From: Akkermansiaceae bacterium
GTDB lineage: Bacteria > Verrucomicrobiota > Verrucomicrobiia > Verrucomicrobiales > Akkermansiaceae
Direction: 5' to 3'
NCBI GenBank assembly: GCA_903888515.1
Contig: CAISTY010000015.1
Span: forward strand, 1 to 43,706
DNA length: 43,706 nt
The first letter of the stretch is position 1. Each line of letters opens with the position of its first letter. Under the pieces are notes generated by a model that worked only from the letters and a program-made list of their open reading frames with translations, was not told the DNA's origin and did no database searches. This document shows, piece by piece, positions 1-7,542 of this stretch. The position numbers and the translations under genes were made by a program.

Positions 1-63
1 CGCATGATTTCATCTATCCAACCAGTCCCAATGATGATCGTGATTCCACCTGCGCGCATTCCT

Positions 64-134
64 GAGGAGCCCGGTGCGGTAATTCCGCACGCCGGGATCT
101 GCGAGGGGGGCGTCGGACATCCGGCGTCCCTACC
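64..134 (+). mobile_element. 3' end of a group II intron (domains V and VI)
   Basis: Two consecutive hairpins match the catalytic tail of a group II intron. Domain V is 67-99: it starts GAGC, has a lower stem (70-74 with 92-96), a two-base CG bulge at 90-91, and a distal stem 75-79/85-89 closed by a TAATT loop. Domain VI is 107-130: a perfect 10-pair stem (107-116 with 121-130, G-U pairs included) with an ACAT loop, followed by CCCTAC, so the 3' splice boundary is probably at about 133. Position 69 faces A97 rather than the usual U, so the AGC triad pairing is not canonical. The intron body and any reverse transcriptase would lie left of the window. Recognition rests on the secondary structure pattern and general knowledge of bacterial group II introns. 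Confidence 0.66.
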
Positions 135-178
135 TTAATCGCCAGAGAATCAGAAACAGAAGTAGAAACACACATAAT

Positions 179-445
179 ATGAAAGAAGTAATTGGTTTTA
201 ATATCAAACGCATCTCCAAAGGAACTGAGGAGAAGATTCGGGCTGATGAATGCCTGGAGTAGGGCAATCCTCTGGAGTACGTATTCCTCCGGCAAGGTAA
301 GGAGGTTGAACGGATGTTTGCTCATTCCCTTGAGAAGAAGCCTGCTCCTGTTCATCCAAGAACTCCTGAAGAGCTTGCACAATGGAAAGCCTTCGTAGCG
401 AAGGCCCGGAGAGGAAGGCAGGCCAAGAAATTGAGAACAGAGTAA
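179..445 (+). pseudogene. Small reading frame interrupted by an in-frame TAG
   Basis: From ATG 179 the frame encodes 27 residues (MKEVIGFNIKRISKG...), meets TAG at 260-262, and then continues open for 60 codons to TAA at 443-445. The second half is charged and protein-like (GNPLEYVFLRQGKEVERMF, then a Pro-rich stretch and a basic C-terminus). Both halves have similar composition, so I read it as one gene of about 88 codons with a nonsense mutation. I do not recognise the family. It lies 45 bases after the predicted intron end, so insertion nearby may have relaxed selection. No clear ribosome-binding site is visible. Chance openness of a 60-codon frame is possible in this AT-richer stretch. 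Confidence 0.4.
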
Positions 446-615
446 AGTTCCCCATATCCGTCACAACTTCCAGATGTTGGGGATTTCCTACATCCCACGT
501 AAGACCTTTGATGGCGGATCGACGGCGTCAGTCCTCGCATGGTAACATTAGACTCGATACTACGCAGATAACCCAAAAAATAATTTCTTAGCAGTCATCC
601 ATTTTCCATACCACC

Positions 616-1401
616 ATGAAACCGATTGTAATTATCCTCGTTATGCTAGTATCAATTATTAACTCACATCGCTCTGAAGCCTCAATAGCAGCGGATGTAG
701 AAATGAGCCAGACCCTCAAAGAGGCCGAGGGAGGCGACGTCGTAGCTCAATACAATTTAGGAATTTTCTATGCAAATGGTAGGGGCGTAACCAAGAACAA
801 TATGGAGGCAGTTAAATGGTATCGCAAATCGGCCGAGGCGGGATTCGCATTGTCTCAATTTAATCTTGGCGTTCACTACACATCCGGGAAAGGTGTCGAG
901 CAAAGCCATGTCGAGGCCGAGAAATGGTATCGAAAAGCTGCCATTCAAGGACATCCTGAAGCTCAATACAACCTAGGTTTCGCTTATCAGAACAGCCTCG
1001 GCGTGGTCAAGGATGTCACGCTTGCATTTAAATGGTATCTTGCGGCTGCCAATCGGGGGCACGCCAATGCTCAGTTTAAAGTAGGCGAGTGTTACTTAAA
1101 GGGAGAGGGAGTTCCAGAAAGTTTAGACGAGTGCGTTAAATGGTATCGTAGGGCTTGCAATTCCGGTTCTGCGGTCGCTCAATACAATCTCGGAAACCTT
1201 TATTCAGTAGGTTTTGGAGTTAAAAAGGACCTAGTTCAAGCATATGCTCTGTATGATGTAGCCTCGGTTTCTAGCGAAGTACCACACGCAAAAGATAACC
1301 GAGAAATTATTTCAAAAGAAATGACCGAAAAGCAGATCGCCCAGGCCAAACTCTTTTCTGAACAATTGCGAAAACAAGCAACCGATTCAAAAAATAGGTA
1401 G
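616..1401 (+). CDS. Secreted Sel1-repeat (SEL1-like TPR) protein
   Basis: The 261-residue product starts with a cleavable-type signal peptide (MKPIVIILVMLVSIINS, about residues 1-23) and then carries five Sel1-like repeats over about residues 42-215. Repeat signatures such as AQYNLGIFYANGRGV and AVKWYRKSAEAG recur with a 36-residue period. Sel1 repeats form alpha-helical solenoids used for protein-protein contacts, often in envelope or signalling assemblies, so a periplasmic scaffold is the natural reading. The C-terminus is basic and non-repetitive. Codon use is AT-rich compared with the core genes at the right end, in keeping with accessory DNA. No specific partner can be named. Confidence 0.85.
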   Translation: MKPIVIILVMLVSIINSHRSEASIAADVEMSQTLKEAEGGDVVAQYNLGIFYANGRGVTKNNMEAVKWYRKSAEAGFALSQFNLGVHYTSGKGVEQSHVEAEKWYRKAAIQGHPEAQYNLGFAYQNSLGVVKDVTLAFKWYLAAANRGHANAQFKVGECYLKGEGVPESLDECVKWYRRACNSGSAVAQYNLGNLYSVGFGVKKDLVQAYALYDVASVSSEVPHAKDNREIISKEMTEKQIAQAKLFSEQLRKQATDSKNR

Positions 1402-1513
1402 CCCCCCATTCCGCCTCCTACCGGTCCGACCACCGGTTCTTGCTACGGCCTTCACATCAAAAGCAATTTCTAGCAATTCACCAAAACGCCTAGCTCAAAA
1501 TACAAAAAACTCC

Positions 1514-2140
1514 ATGGAATCAAAAAAACAGTCTGGTGGGATAATATCGATCATCGGGATCTTAATCGTTGTTGTGTTTGCAAGTGTCGTTGGCAAGTCA
1601 TGCGGGAAGAGTCTGTCTTCAGAACGCAACACACCTCAACATGCATCACCCGCGCCACCATCCAGGAATGAACTCAAAAAATACAATGTTGTAGGGTTAA
1701 ACCTGCTTTTGCCAGGATCCCCAGTGGCAGACAGTATCAAACTACCTCCTGGGGCAAGCAATATTGTGAGGTCGCTTAAGACATATAAAGTTTCGGACGG
1801 ATCAATGAACATCACGATTACCTACGCTGTTTATGTTAATCCAGAGGTCAATCTCGATGGTTCGGCAGAGGGCGCGATCACAAGCGTTAGAAATCTTCCG
1901 ACCGTCAGATCGTTCACCAGTTCGAAGAAAGCTACTAATGTTGCGGGACTCGCAGGGAGAGAGTTGACCATGAGCTACATGAACTCAAAGTTCCAGATAG
2001 ACCAATACGGTTTGGTTTTCGCAAATGGCGGAGAAGCGTGGCAGATTCAGATCATCGGAGAGGGAATACAGAATCGAACAGCACTGGAGGACCTGAAGAA
2101 CGCAGTTTTTGAAAGCATCCAGCTTTCACCAAGTAATTGA
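1514..2140 (+). CDS. Hypothetical membrane-anchored protein
   Basis: The 208-residue product has a short polar start, one strongly hydrophobic segment at about residues 9-26 (GIISIIGILIVVVFASVVG) followed by a cysteine, and then a mostly soluble domain. This fits a single-pass inner-membrane anchor with the remainder outside the membrane; the GKSCGKS cysteine does not look like a good lipobox. The C-terminal part alternates hydrophobic and polar residues (beta-rich) and ends in an amphipathic helix (EDLKNAVFESIQ). I do not recognise the family. It follows the Sel1 gene after 112 bases on the same strand and has similarly AT-rich codons. The start at 1514 is the only ATG before the hydrophobic segment. 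Confidence 0.6.
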   Translation: MESKKQSGGIISIIGILIVVVFASVVGKSCGKSLSSERNTPQHASPAPPSRNELKKYNVVGLNLLLPGSPVADSIKLPPGASNIVRSLKTYKVSDGSMNITITYAVYVNPEVNLDGSAEGAITSVRNLPTVRSFTSSKKATNVAGLAGRELTMSYMNSKFQIDQYGLVFANGGEAWQIQIIGEGIQNRTALEDLKNAVFESIQLSPSN

Positions 2141-2272
2141 TCGTCTAACAATTCGCGGATGGAGCAACCAACCATATACACAATCGCGGCCTGTAAATCA
2201 GCGACCGGCCCACGCTATATAAACTGGAGGAAGTGCTGCGGAAGAATGACTAACACAGCGAGGCGCTGATCA

Positions 2273-2286
2273 CCGCACTTGTGCGG
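2273..2286. repeat. Palindrome CCGCACTTGTGCGG, copy 1
   Basis: A perfect 6-base-pair inverted repeat with a TT centre lies in the gap between the two convergent hypothetical genes. The same 14 bases occur inside the DUF2971 gene at 4596-4609. It could act as part of a bidirectional terminator, but there is no T-tract directly after it. Confidence 0.4.
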
Positions 2287-2339
2287 AGCGCTTCATTCCG
2301 CTCGTGGCGACCTTAGAGGGTCTTTTGGAAAGTAGCCGT

Positions 2340-3281
2340 CTACTCCGAACTGACTAGGAACTCCGCGATCGTCCCGGCCTTGGCGAAGGAGTTGCCATTG
2401 GCCGTCGTGATGACCACTCCAATATTCTCATAGGGAATCTTCCAGCTAATACCGCCGAACTCGGATTTCAGCGGAGTTCCCTTCTTGGCCCTGTTAATCG
2501 CGTCGATCGAAGTGCCAGCGCTGACGGCGGCGCCATCGAGGGTGAGCCTGCCCTTGAAGAGCGACTTGGGCCAGAACTCCATCGCGATCGTGTCCAAGGC
2601 GACGCTCAACTGGATGATGCGACCACTGCGCGGTTGTTCATAGGCTAGGAAGCCAAGGTCATCCCAGACCAAGAGCGTGCTGGCTTTTTTCACGATGCGG
2701 GACGGTTGCCCGAGCAACTCAATCAAGGCACCTCGGGTGGAAGGCATGGCCACTTTTCTCCCGGCCATGGTCACTTCTTTACCTTCCACGATAATCTCAA
2801 GCTTGCTCGCCGTGATCGGCGCGGCGACTGCACTATCCTCCGTGGATTCCTTCAGGGCGACTTCTTTCTCCCGCGCCTTTGCCAAGGAGGTTTCCTTTTG
2901 TGCGTCGGAAACCGCGCGGATTTTGCGTGCGGTTTCGGAATTGGAAGAATCAATCGCCGACGGATTTATCCTGAATGGGATGCCCTCCTTTCTGAGATCA
3001 GCGGCGAGTTCGTCAGCCAGCATCACGGGAGACTCTGTATTTCGCATCCTTGGATCTTTGGCCTTCGTCATTTCATCAATCCTCCGCCAATATTCCTTTC
3101 CAAATGCCGTTGAATTATCAGACAAATCAGGATATTTCTCTTTCGCCCTGTCCATCGTCGCCGCCAGTTTGGCGCGGAATTCCTGCACTGCTGGCCGGGT
3201 GATATCATGCGTGCTTTGTGCCAAAGCATGCCCAATGAGGAGAAAAGTGCAGAGAAGTATTTTTTTCACAACGCTCGTCAC
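2340..3281 (-). CDS. Secreted hypothetical protein
   Basis: The 313-residue product has a signal peptide (VVKKILLCTFLLIGHALAQ, cleavage near residue 22). A charged helical N-terminal half (about 23-160, rich in Lys, Glu and Ala) leads into a beta-rich C-terminal domain from about residue 165 with the patterns LIELLGQPSRIV and LLVWDDLGFLAYEQP. That pattern is familiar from a family of uncharacterised bacterial domains (DUF7738-like), but I cannot confirm membership from sequence alone. It is convergent with the gene ending at 2140. Function is unknown; export to the periplasm or outside is inferred from the signal peptide. Confidence 0.6.
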   Translation of the reverse strand: MTSVVKKILLCTFLLIGHALAQSTHDITRPAVQEFRAKLAATMDRAKEKYPDLSDNSTAFGKEYWRRIDEMTKAKDPRMRNTESPVMLADELAADLRKEGIPFRINPSAIDSSNSETARKIRAVSDAQKETSLAKAREKEVALKESTEDSAVAAPITASKLEIIVEGKEVTMAGRKVAMPSTRGALIELLGQPSRIVKKASTLLVWDDLGFLAYEQPRSGRIIQLSVALDTIAMEFWPKSLFKGRLTLDGAAVSAGTSIDAINRAKKGTPLKSEFGGISWKIPYENIGVVITTANGNSFAKAGTIAEFLVSSE

Positions 3282-3621
3282 CCTATTCGGATTGATCCGC
3301 CGCCGACAAGGGAAAAATCACCACAGGAAAAAAGCACCACAGAGCTTTCTTTCATTTTGTCTGGGTTTTAAGATTGAAAGTGAGTGCGGGAAGGATGCTG
3401 CGACGAGGCCTTGGCCGTATGAAAATCCACCGCGACATCGCCGCAGCGGACACTTGCAGGGCACTCCCGGCATGCTAGAGTCCACTCAGCTCCCACCTCA
3501 ACAACGATTGGAACCGGGTAAAACCTCCGAGCAGTTTTCTCGCTGGCATGAGGTGAAAATTCGTGGCACCGTGCGGTGAACCCAATCGTTTTCCAGGCCA
3601 AGTTTCTAGAGAAACAGCATC
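3282..3621. other. Intergenic stretch without a recognised gene
   Basis: These 340 bases separate the divergent genes at 3281 (minus strand) and 3622 (plus strand), so they should hold promoters for both. I see no convincing promoter boxes, no RNA gene and no supported reading frame. The frames that cross it are continuations of antisense shadows. Confidence 0.4.
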
Positions 3622-3996
3622 ATGTCACTGAATATCAAGCCCATCGCAATCAAAGGCCCGTGGAGCAGCGGATGGGCCTTGAATCTCCATACCGTCTGGG
3701 ATGGCGTGAGCAATGGCACCCTCAACAACATCCTCAATCTTTTGGCACGGGGTAAGAAAGTCGTCGTCTATTTTAGTCCCGCCAGGGAATCCAGAACCCT
3801 CCGCCAGATCGCCGATGTAATCCCGTTGTTGGAACACTGCCCAAAGGCGGCCATGGATGAATTCGAGTCCAAGATTGAACTCGCAGCGAGAATCGCCCAG
3901 CCCCAGGCCAGACTCAATCTGGTCTGTTTCCAATGCAAATCATCCTTCAATGTCTGTTATTTGGGGCCGACCTCGCCGCACTCGCTCGTCACATGA
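3622..3996 (+). pseudogene. Likely truncated ComF-like phosphoribosyltransferase fragment
   Basis: The frame encodes 124 residues. The first ~25 (IKPIAIKGPWSSGWALNLHT) match the N-terminal signature of ComF-like phosphoribosyltransferase-fold proteins found next to DNA-processing and defence genes, where a Gly-x-Trp-x-x-Gly motif and an L-x-hTV motif come before the catalytic domain. After residue 25 the similarity stops: the expected Arg/Thr-rich segment, PRPP-binding loop and family length (above 200 residues) are missing. The remaining ~100 residues are not recognised. I infer a truncated or chimeric gene. A novel small protein sharing only the first motif is an alternative. Confidence 0.4.
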
Positions 3997-4024
3997 TACG
4001 GGCAATACTCCTCCCAACCATAGC

Positions 4025-5002
4025 ATGAGTCGGAATCCAAGCACATTTTACAGATACCGTGCGTTTAACGCTATCACCTTGGACTCTCTTTGTCATGATA
4101 CGATGTACTTCGCGAATCCCGGGACGTTCAACGATCCGCTAGATTGCAGCCCTACTCTCGATTGTGATTCTGAGCTTGGTGATCTGCGCGACTTATATAC
4201 GATACTCTTTCGGCGACGTGTCTTAAGCGAGGTGCATGAGGCTCTCAAAAGGGCAGGGGTTCGGGGCGAAAGGGCAAGCACACATGCTGATAGACAGGCT
4301 CAACTCATGGTCGAAAATGAATTGGCCAACATCGCCTACAACGCAACCAATCCCGAGCACTCGGGCACCAAAATGGAGGTTGAGGCGTGGATTCTAACGT
4401 ATTCGATTGAGGCTGAATTGCGTCGGTACTATGATCGTGGGGTTTGCTGCTTCTCTGAATCATATGCCAGCCCTGTTCTTTGGAGTCACTATGGCGATCA
4501 GCATCGAGGACTTTGCATTGGCTATGGCATTGATCGCATACCGAAACCACAACTCAAAAAGGTCATTTACGGCAGAAGTCGAAGCATCAAGACGTCCGCA
4601 CTTGTGCGGACATTTATTCACAGTGATTGCGAGGCGCAGAACGAACACGACCGCGATGTCCTGCTTCGGAAAGCGGGAGAATGGCGCTATGAGCACGAGT
4701 GGCGCCTCATCGGGCCGCAAGGCCTTCAAGAGTCTCCGCTCTTGCTCAAAGAAGTCACATTCGGTCTACGCTGCGCTACGTCAGTAAAGCACTCGGTTGT
4801 TAAGTCACTGATAGGCCGTGGCAGAACTATACGGTTCTATGAGGTTTATGTAGTCCCTGGTCAATATGTCCTTCGTCGGACACAGTTGGACTTAGATGAG
4901 CTCTCCGTCTTCCTTCCCCATACGGCCGTTTCAGGGATCGAGATCTTCGGTCCCGACGCAGGCGCTGACGATGTGCCTCAACCCACTGAACAAGCGCAAT
5001 GA
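4025..5002 (+). CDS. DUF2971 domain protein
   Basis: The 325-residue product has the DUF2971 hallmarks: an N-terminal FYRYRAFN motif, then MYFANPGTFNDPLDC at about residues 25-45, and the central block CCFSESYASPVLWSHYGDQ followed by HRGLCIGYG (about residues 140-170). The family is cytosolic and biochemically uncharacterised, and it is frequent in defence islands and beside mobile elements. ATG 4025 is preferred over upstream in-frame starts because the conserved YRYRxFN motif normally begins within about 15 residues of the N-terminus. The gene is preceded by a ComF-like fragment and followed by the candidate conflict locus, which suits an accessory defence-related setting. No enzymatic motif can be assigned. 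Confidence 0.85.
   Translation: MSRNPSTFYRYRAFNAITLDSLCHDTMYFANPGTFNDPLDCSPTLDCDSELGDLRDLYTILFRRRVLSEVHEALKRAGVRGERASTHADRQAQLMVENELANIAYNATNPEHSGTKMEVEAWILTYSIEAELRRYYDRGVCCFSESYASPVLWSHYGDQHRGLCIGYGIDRIPKPQLKKVIYGRSRSIKTSALVRTFIHSDCEAQNEHDRDVLLRKAGEWRYEHEWRLIGPQGLQESPLLLKEVTFGLRCATSVKHSVVKSLIGRGRTIRFYEVYVVPGQYVLRRTQLDLDELSVFLPHTAVSGIEIFGPDAGADDVPQPTEQAQ
4594..4611. repeat. Palindrome GTCCGCACTTGTGCGGAC, copy 2
   Basis: A perfect 8-base-pair inverted repeat with a TT centre sits inside the DUF2971 coding region, where it encodes part of TSALVRT. Its inner 14 bases are identical to the intergenic palindrome at 2273-2286. Confidence 0.4.
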
Positions 5003-5153
5003 TAAAGACAATTCCAGCGCCTAGTCCGTCACGCTATCAGGCATCAATTAACCAAAATTGGTTCGAATGTAGCTGGATGCGCACCTACGCTGGGATAGGA
5101 ATTTAGGACGGCCAATAGCCACCAATCACGACAACCTCTCTGACCTTCTGCCA

Positions 5154-6044
5154 ATGCCCCCAGAACCACCAAAACCGCCAGAGGAATCCGGGTTGATCAT
5201 CCCGCCCGGATCAGGATTGGCACTGCTTGCGAATGGAGACCCGCCGGTTTTGTCGGAAATCATCAGTCGGTCACTTGCACACATCCAGACGAGCAAGGCT
5301 CTGGCAGTGGCCGAACGGCGGGCAGGCGAGGAGTGTGAGTTAGAGATCGCCCCCGGTGTGAAAATGGCGATGTGCTGGATTCCACCGGGGGAGTTTATCA
5401 TGGGAAGTCCGGCGGATGAGGAGGGTCGTCGTGATGACGAGGCGCAGCACCGTGTGAGGATCACACAGGGGTTTTGGCTGGCTAAGACGCCAACCACGCA
5501 AGCTCAGTGGCAAGCGGTGATGGGGGATATCCCGAGTCGATTCAAAGGCAATGCTCTGCCAGTGGATCAGGTTAGTTGGAATGACATTTGCGGGAATGAA
5601 TCAGGGACCGGAGGATTTCTGGGAGCATTGAATAAGCGCTTGCCAACGGGCGGACGGTTCCACCTGCCGACAGAGGCGCAGTGGGAATATGCGTGTCGTG
5701 CGGGGACAACTGGACCGTATGCCGGGAATTTGGATGAGATGGGTTGGTATAGGGACAACAGCGAGTCCAAGACGCATCCGGTCGGTCAAAAGAGGGCCAA
5801 CGCATGGGGACTGCATGATATGCTCGGGAATGTTTGGGAGTGGTGTGCGGATTGGTTTGGACGCTATGAAGTAGATGCAGTGACGGACCCTGTTGGGCCG
5901 AATTCTGGCTCGTACCGGGTGGGACGGGGCGGCGTTTGGGGCTGCGACGCGTACGGCTGCCGTGTCGCGTTCCGCAACAACCTCACCCCGCCCAGCAGCT
6001 ACAACTACTTCGGGTTCCGTGTAGCTCGCAGTTCAGTCCCATGA
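5154..6044 (+). CDS. FGE-sulfatase/C-type-lectin protein, DGR-type variable 3' end
   Basis: The 296-residue product has two parts. Residues 1-52 form a Pro-rich start ending in VLSEIISRSLAHIQTSKAL, shared almost word for word with the next gene. Residues about 65-296 are a formylglycine-generating-enzyme-type (SUMF1/FGE-sulfatase) domain with CWIPPGEFIMGSP, FHLPTEAQWEYACRAG and MLGNVWEWCADW. Many members of this fold are not enzymes but diversified ligand-binding C-type lectins. The last ~35 codons (GRGGVW...CRVAFR...FGFRVARSSVP) look like a DGR variable region (see separate entry). I therefore favour a binding/recognition role over sulfatase activation; the usual catalytic cysteine pair could not be confirmed. 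ATG 5154 aligns exactly with the start of the paralogous module at 6144. Confidence 0.85.
   Translation: MPPEPPKPPEESGLIIPPGSGLALLANGDPPVLSEIISRSLAHIQTSKALAVAERRAGEECELEIAPGVKMAMCWIPPGEFIMGSPADEEGRRDDEAQHRVRITQGFWLAKTPTTQAQWQAVMGDIPSRFKGNALPVDQVSWNDICGNESGTGGFLGALNKRLPTGGRFHLPTEAQWEYACRAGTTGPYAGNLDEMGWYRDNSESKTHPVGQKRANAWGLHDMLGNVWEWCADWFGRYEVDAVTDPVGPNSGSYRVGRGGVWGCDAYGCRVAFRNNLTPPSSYNYFGFRVARSSVP
5940..6011 (+). other. Putative DGR variable region (VR)
   Basis: The codons between the invariant RGGVW and GFRVARSSVP blocks are strikingly of the NNC type where family members vary: GGC TGC GAC (5940), TAC GGC (5952), TTC (5970), AAC AAC CTC (5976) and AGC AGC TAC AAC TAC TTC (5994). Each is what adenine-directed mutagenesis would give from AAC or a similar codon, while framework codons such as CGT GTC GCG contain no A. 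The position, at the extreme 3' end of a C-type-lectin-fold gene, is the usual one for a DGR target. No template repeat or reverse transcriptase was found in the window, so any DGR would act from elsewhere. Ordinary FGE-family genes have related C-termini, which limits confidence. Confidence 0.5.
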
Positions 6045-6143
6045 AACAGCAAGTACAGCGAGCAGGGCAAGCGGGAGGGGTGATCGGTTATTTTCGATTG
6101 CCCGCAAACGCCATTTGAAACACGGTCGTTACGTTCACCACCA

Positions 6144-7541
6144 ATGCCACAAGAACCACCAACACCGCTAGAGGAAACCGGGCTGTTAATCCGGCCATCG
6201 ACCGGTCTGGTGAGACTCCCGGACGGAGGTTCACCAGTTTTGTCTGAGATCATCCGACGGTCGCTTGCTCACATCCAGACGAGCAAGGCGCTGGGAGTGC
6301 TTCATCGAATTGGAGAACATGAGCTTTACTGGCCGGACTATCAGTTGGTCTGCAATTGGGCGGAGGAGTTAAGGCTAGGGCCGGAATGTGTAATGGAGCT
6401 TCTACTGAAAAAAGATGAAAATGCTGACTCAACTGAGTGGCAAACTAGGGTCGTTGGTGGGCGGTTCGTAAATCTACGAGTCGGTCAAAAGCTACAAGGC
6501 ATTGCAGGAATTCCATCAATCGAAGGACTCGTCATTGAACGATTGGATATCGGTTGGGCGCAATTTCGGAGTTTGGATCTAGCCCTGCTTCCCAATTTAA
6601 CCCACCTTGATTGCGGTTGGAATCAACTGGTTGAGTTAGATTTATCCGCCGTTCCGTGTCTCGTCGTATTAAACTGCTGGAGGAATCATCTGACCGAGCT
6701 TGTTCTATCATCCGTTCCGAATCTCACCGAGCTTCATTGCGATCAGAATGAACTGCCCGGGCTGGACCTTTCCGGGGTCCCCAATCTGGCGTTCCTTAGT
6801 TGCGAGTATAATGAACTTACGGAGCTGGACCTTTCCGGGGTCCCCAATCTCACCGAGCTTAATTGCGATCACAATCGACTGACCGGGCTGGACCTGTCCG
6901 GGGTCCTCAATCTCACCGGGCTTCATTGCGATGAGAATCAACTGACCAAACTGTGCCTTCCTGAAGCCCCCAATCTCACCGAGCTTAGATGCCATCACAA
7001 TCGACTGACCGGGCTGGACCTTTCCGGGGTCCCCAATCTGACGACACTTTTTTGCGGGTGGAATCAACTGACCGGGTTGGACCTTTCCGAGGTCCCCAAT
7101 CTGACGATACTTTGTTGCTACATAAATCGACTGACCGGGCTGGACCTTTCCGGGGTCCCCTTTCTGGCGTTCCTTAGTTGCGGGTCGAATCAACTGACCG
7201 GGCTGGACCTTTCCGGGGTTCCCAATCTCACCGGGCTTCATTGCGATCAGAATGAACTGCCCGGGCTGGACCTTTCCGGGGTCCCCAATCTCACCGAGCT
7301 TTGCTGTGAGCATAATCACCTGACCGAGCTGGACCTTTCCGGGGTCCCCAATCTCACCGAGCTTAGATGCCATCACAATCGACTGACCGGGCTGGACCTT
7401 TCCGGGGTCCCCAATCTGACGACACTTTTATGCTACATAAATCAACTGCACGGACTGGATATCCGCAATCTCAGGAATCTTAGAAGCTTTATATATGATC
7501 CAGGCACCCGCCTCATCCAGCGCCCCGACCAGAATTTCTGA
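6144..7541 (+). CDS. Leucine-rich-repeat protein sharing its N-terminal module with the upstream gene
   Basis: The 465-residue product starts with the same ~52-residue module as the gene at 5154 (36 of 52 positions identical by eye, including RSLAHIQTSKAL). A ~85-residue linker domain follows (ELYWPDYQLVCNWAEELRL, FVNLRVGQ), then 14 full 21-residue leucine-rich repeats from residue 141 to 434 (LTxLDLSGVPNLTxLxC, then xxNx) and a capping segment. Such repeats form curved binding solenoids. There is no signal peptide, so it is probably cytosolic. The framework is nearly invariant while residues around the Cys and Asn vary, as expected of a ligand-binding face. The stop at 7539-7541 is one base from the exonuclease start, which implies translational coupling. 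Confidence 0.85.
   Translation: MPQEPPTPLEETGLLIRPSTGLVRLPDGGSPVLSEIIRRSLAHIQTSKALGVLHRIGEHELYWPDYQLVCNWAEELRLGPECVMELLLKKDENADSTEWQTRVVGGRFVNLRVGQKLQGIAGIPSIEGLVIERLDIGWAQFRSLDLALLPNLTHLDCGWNQLVELDLSAVPCLVVLNCWRNHLTELVLSSVPNLTELHCDQNELPGLDLSGVPNLAFLSCEYNELTELDLSGVPNLTELNCDHNRLTGLDLSGVLNLTGLHCDENQLTKLCLPEAPNLTELRCHHNRLTGLDLSGVPNLTTLFCGWNQLTGLDLSEVPNLTILCCYINRLTGLDLSGVPFLAFLSCGSNQLTGLDLSGVPNLTGLHCDQNELPGLDLSGVPNLTELCCEHNHLTELDLSGVPNLTELRCHHNRLTGLDLSGVPNLTTLLCYINQLHGLDIRNLRNLRSFIYDPGTRLIQRPDQNF
6564..7445 (+). repeat. 63-bp tandem repeat array (14 units) encoding LRRs
   Basis: Fourteen consecutive 63-bp units encode the LRRs. Much of each unit is identical at DNA level (for example GGACCTTTCCGGGGTCCCCA), and blocks recur: units 7-8 resemble units 13-14, and units 3-4 resemble units 11-12. 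This points to recent block duplication and unequal exchange rather than old divergence. A fifteenth, degenerate unit starts at 7446. Confidence 0.9.
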
Positions 7542-7542
7542 C

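Noticed and set aside
2677..3579. 300-codon plus-strand frame
   Set aside because: It is antisense to the secreted hypothetical protein, which has a clear signal peptide, and it has no similarity.
5154..6044. Active formylglycine-generating enzyme
   Set aside because: No sulfatase gene is nearby, the catalytic cysteine pair could not be placed, and the fused module and variable end favour a binding role.
6708..7376. 222-codon minus-strand frame with a regular GEIGDPGKVQPGQ repeat
   Set aside because: The repeat is only the antisense reading of the 63-bp LRR units.
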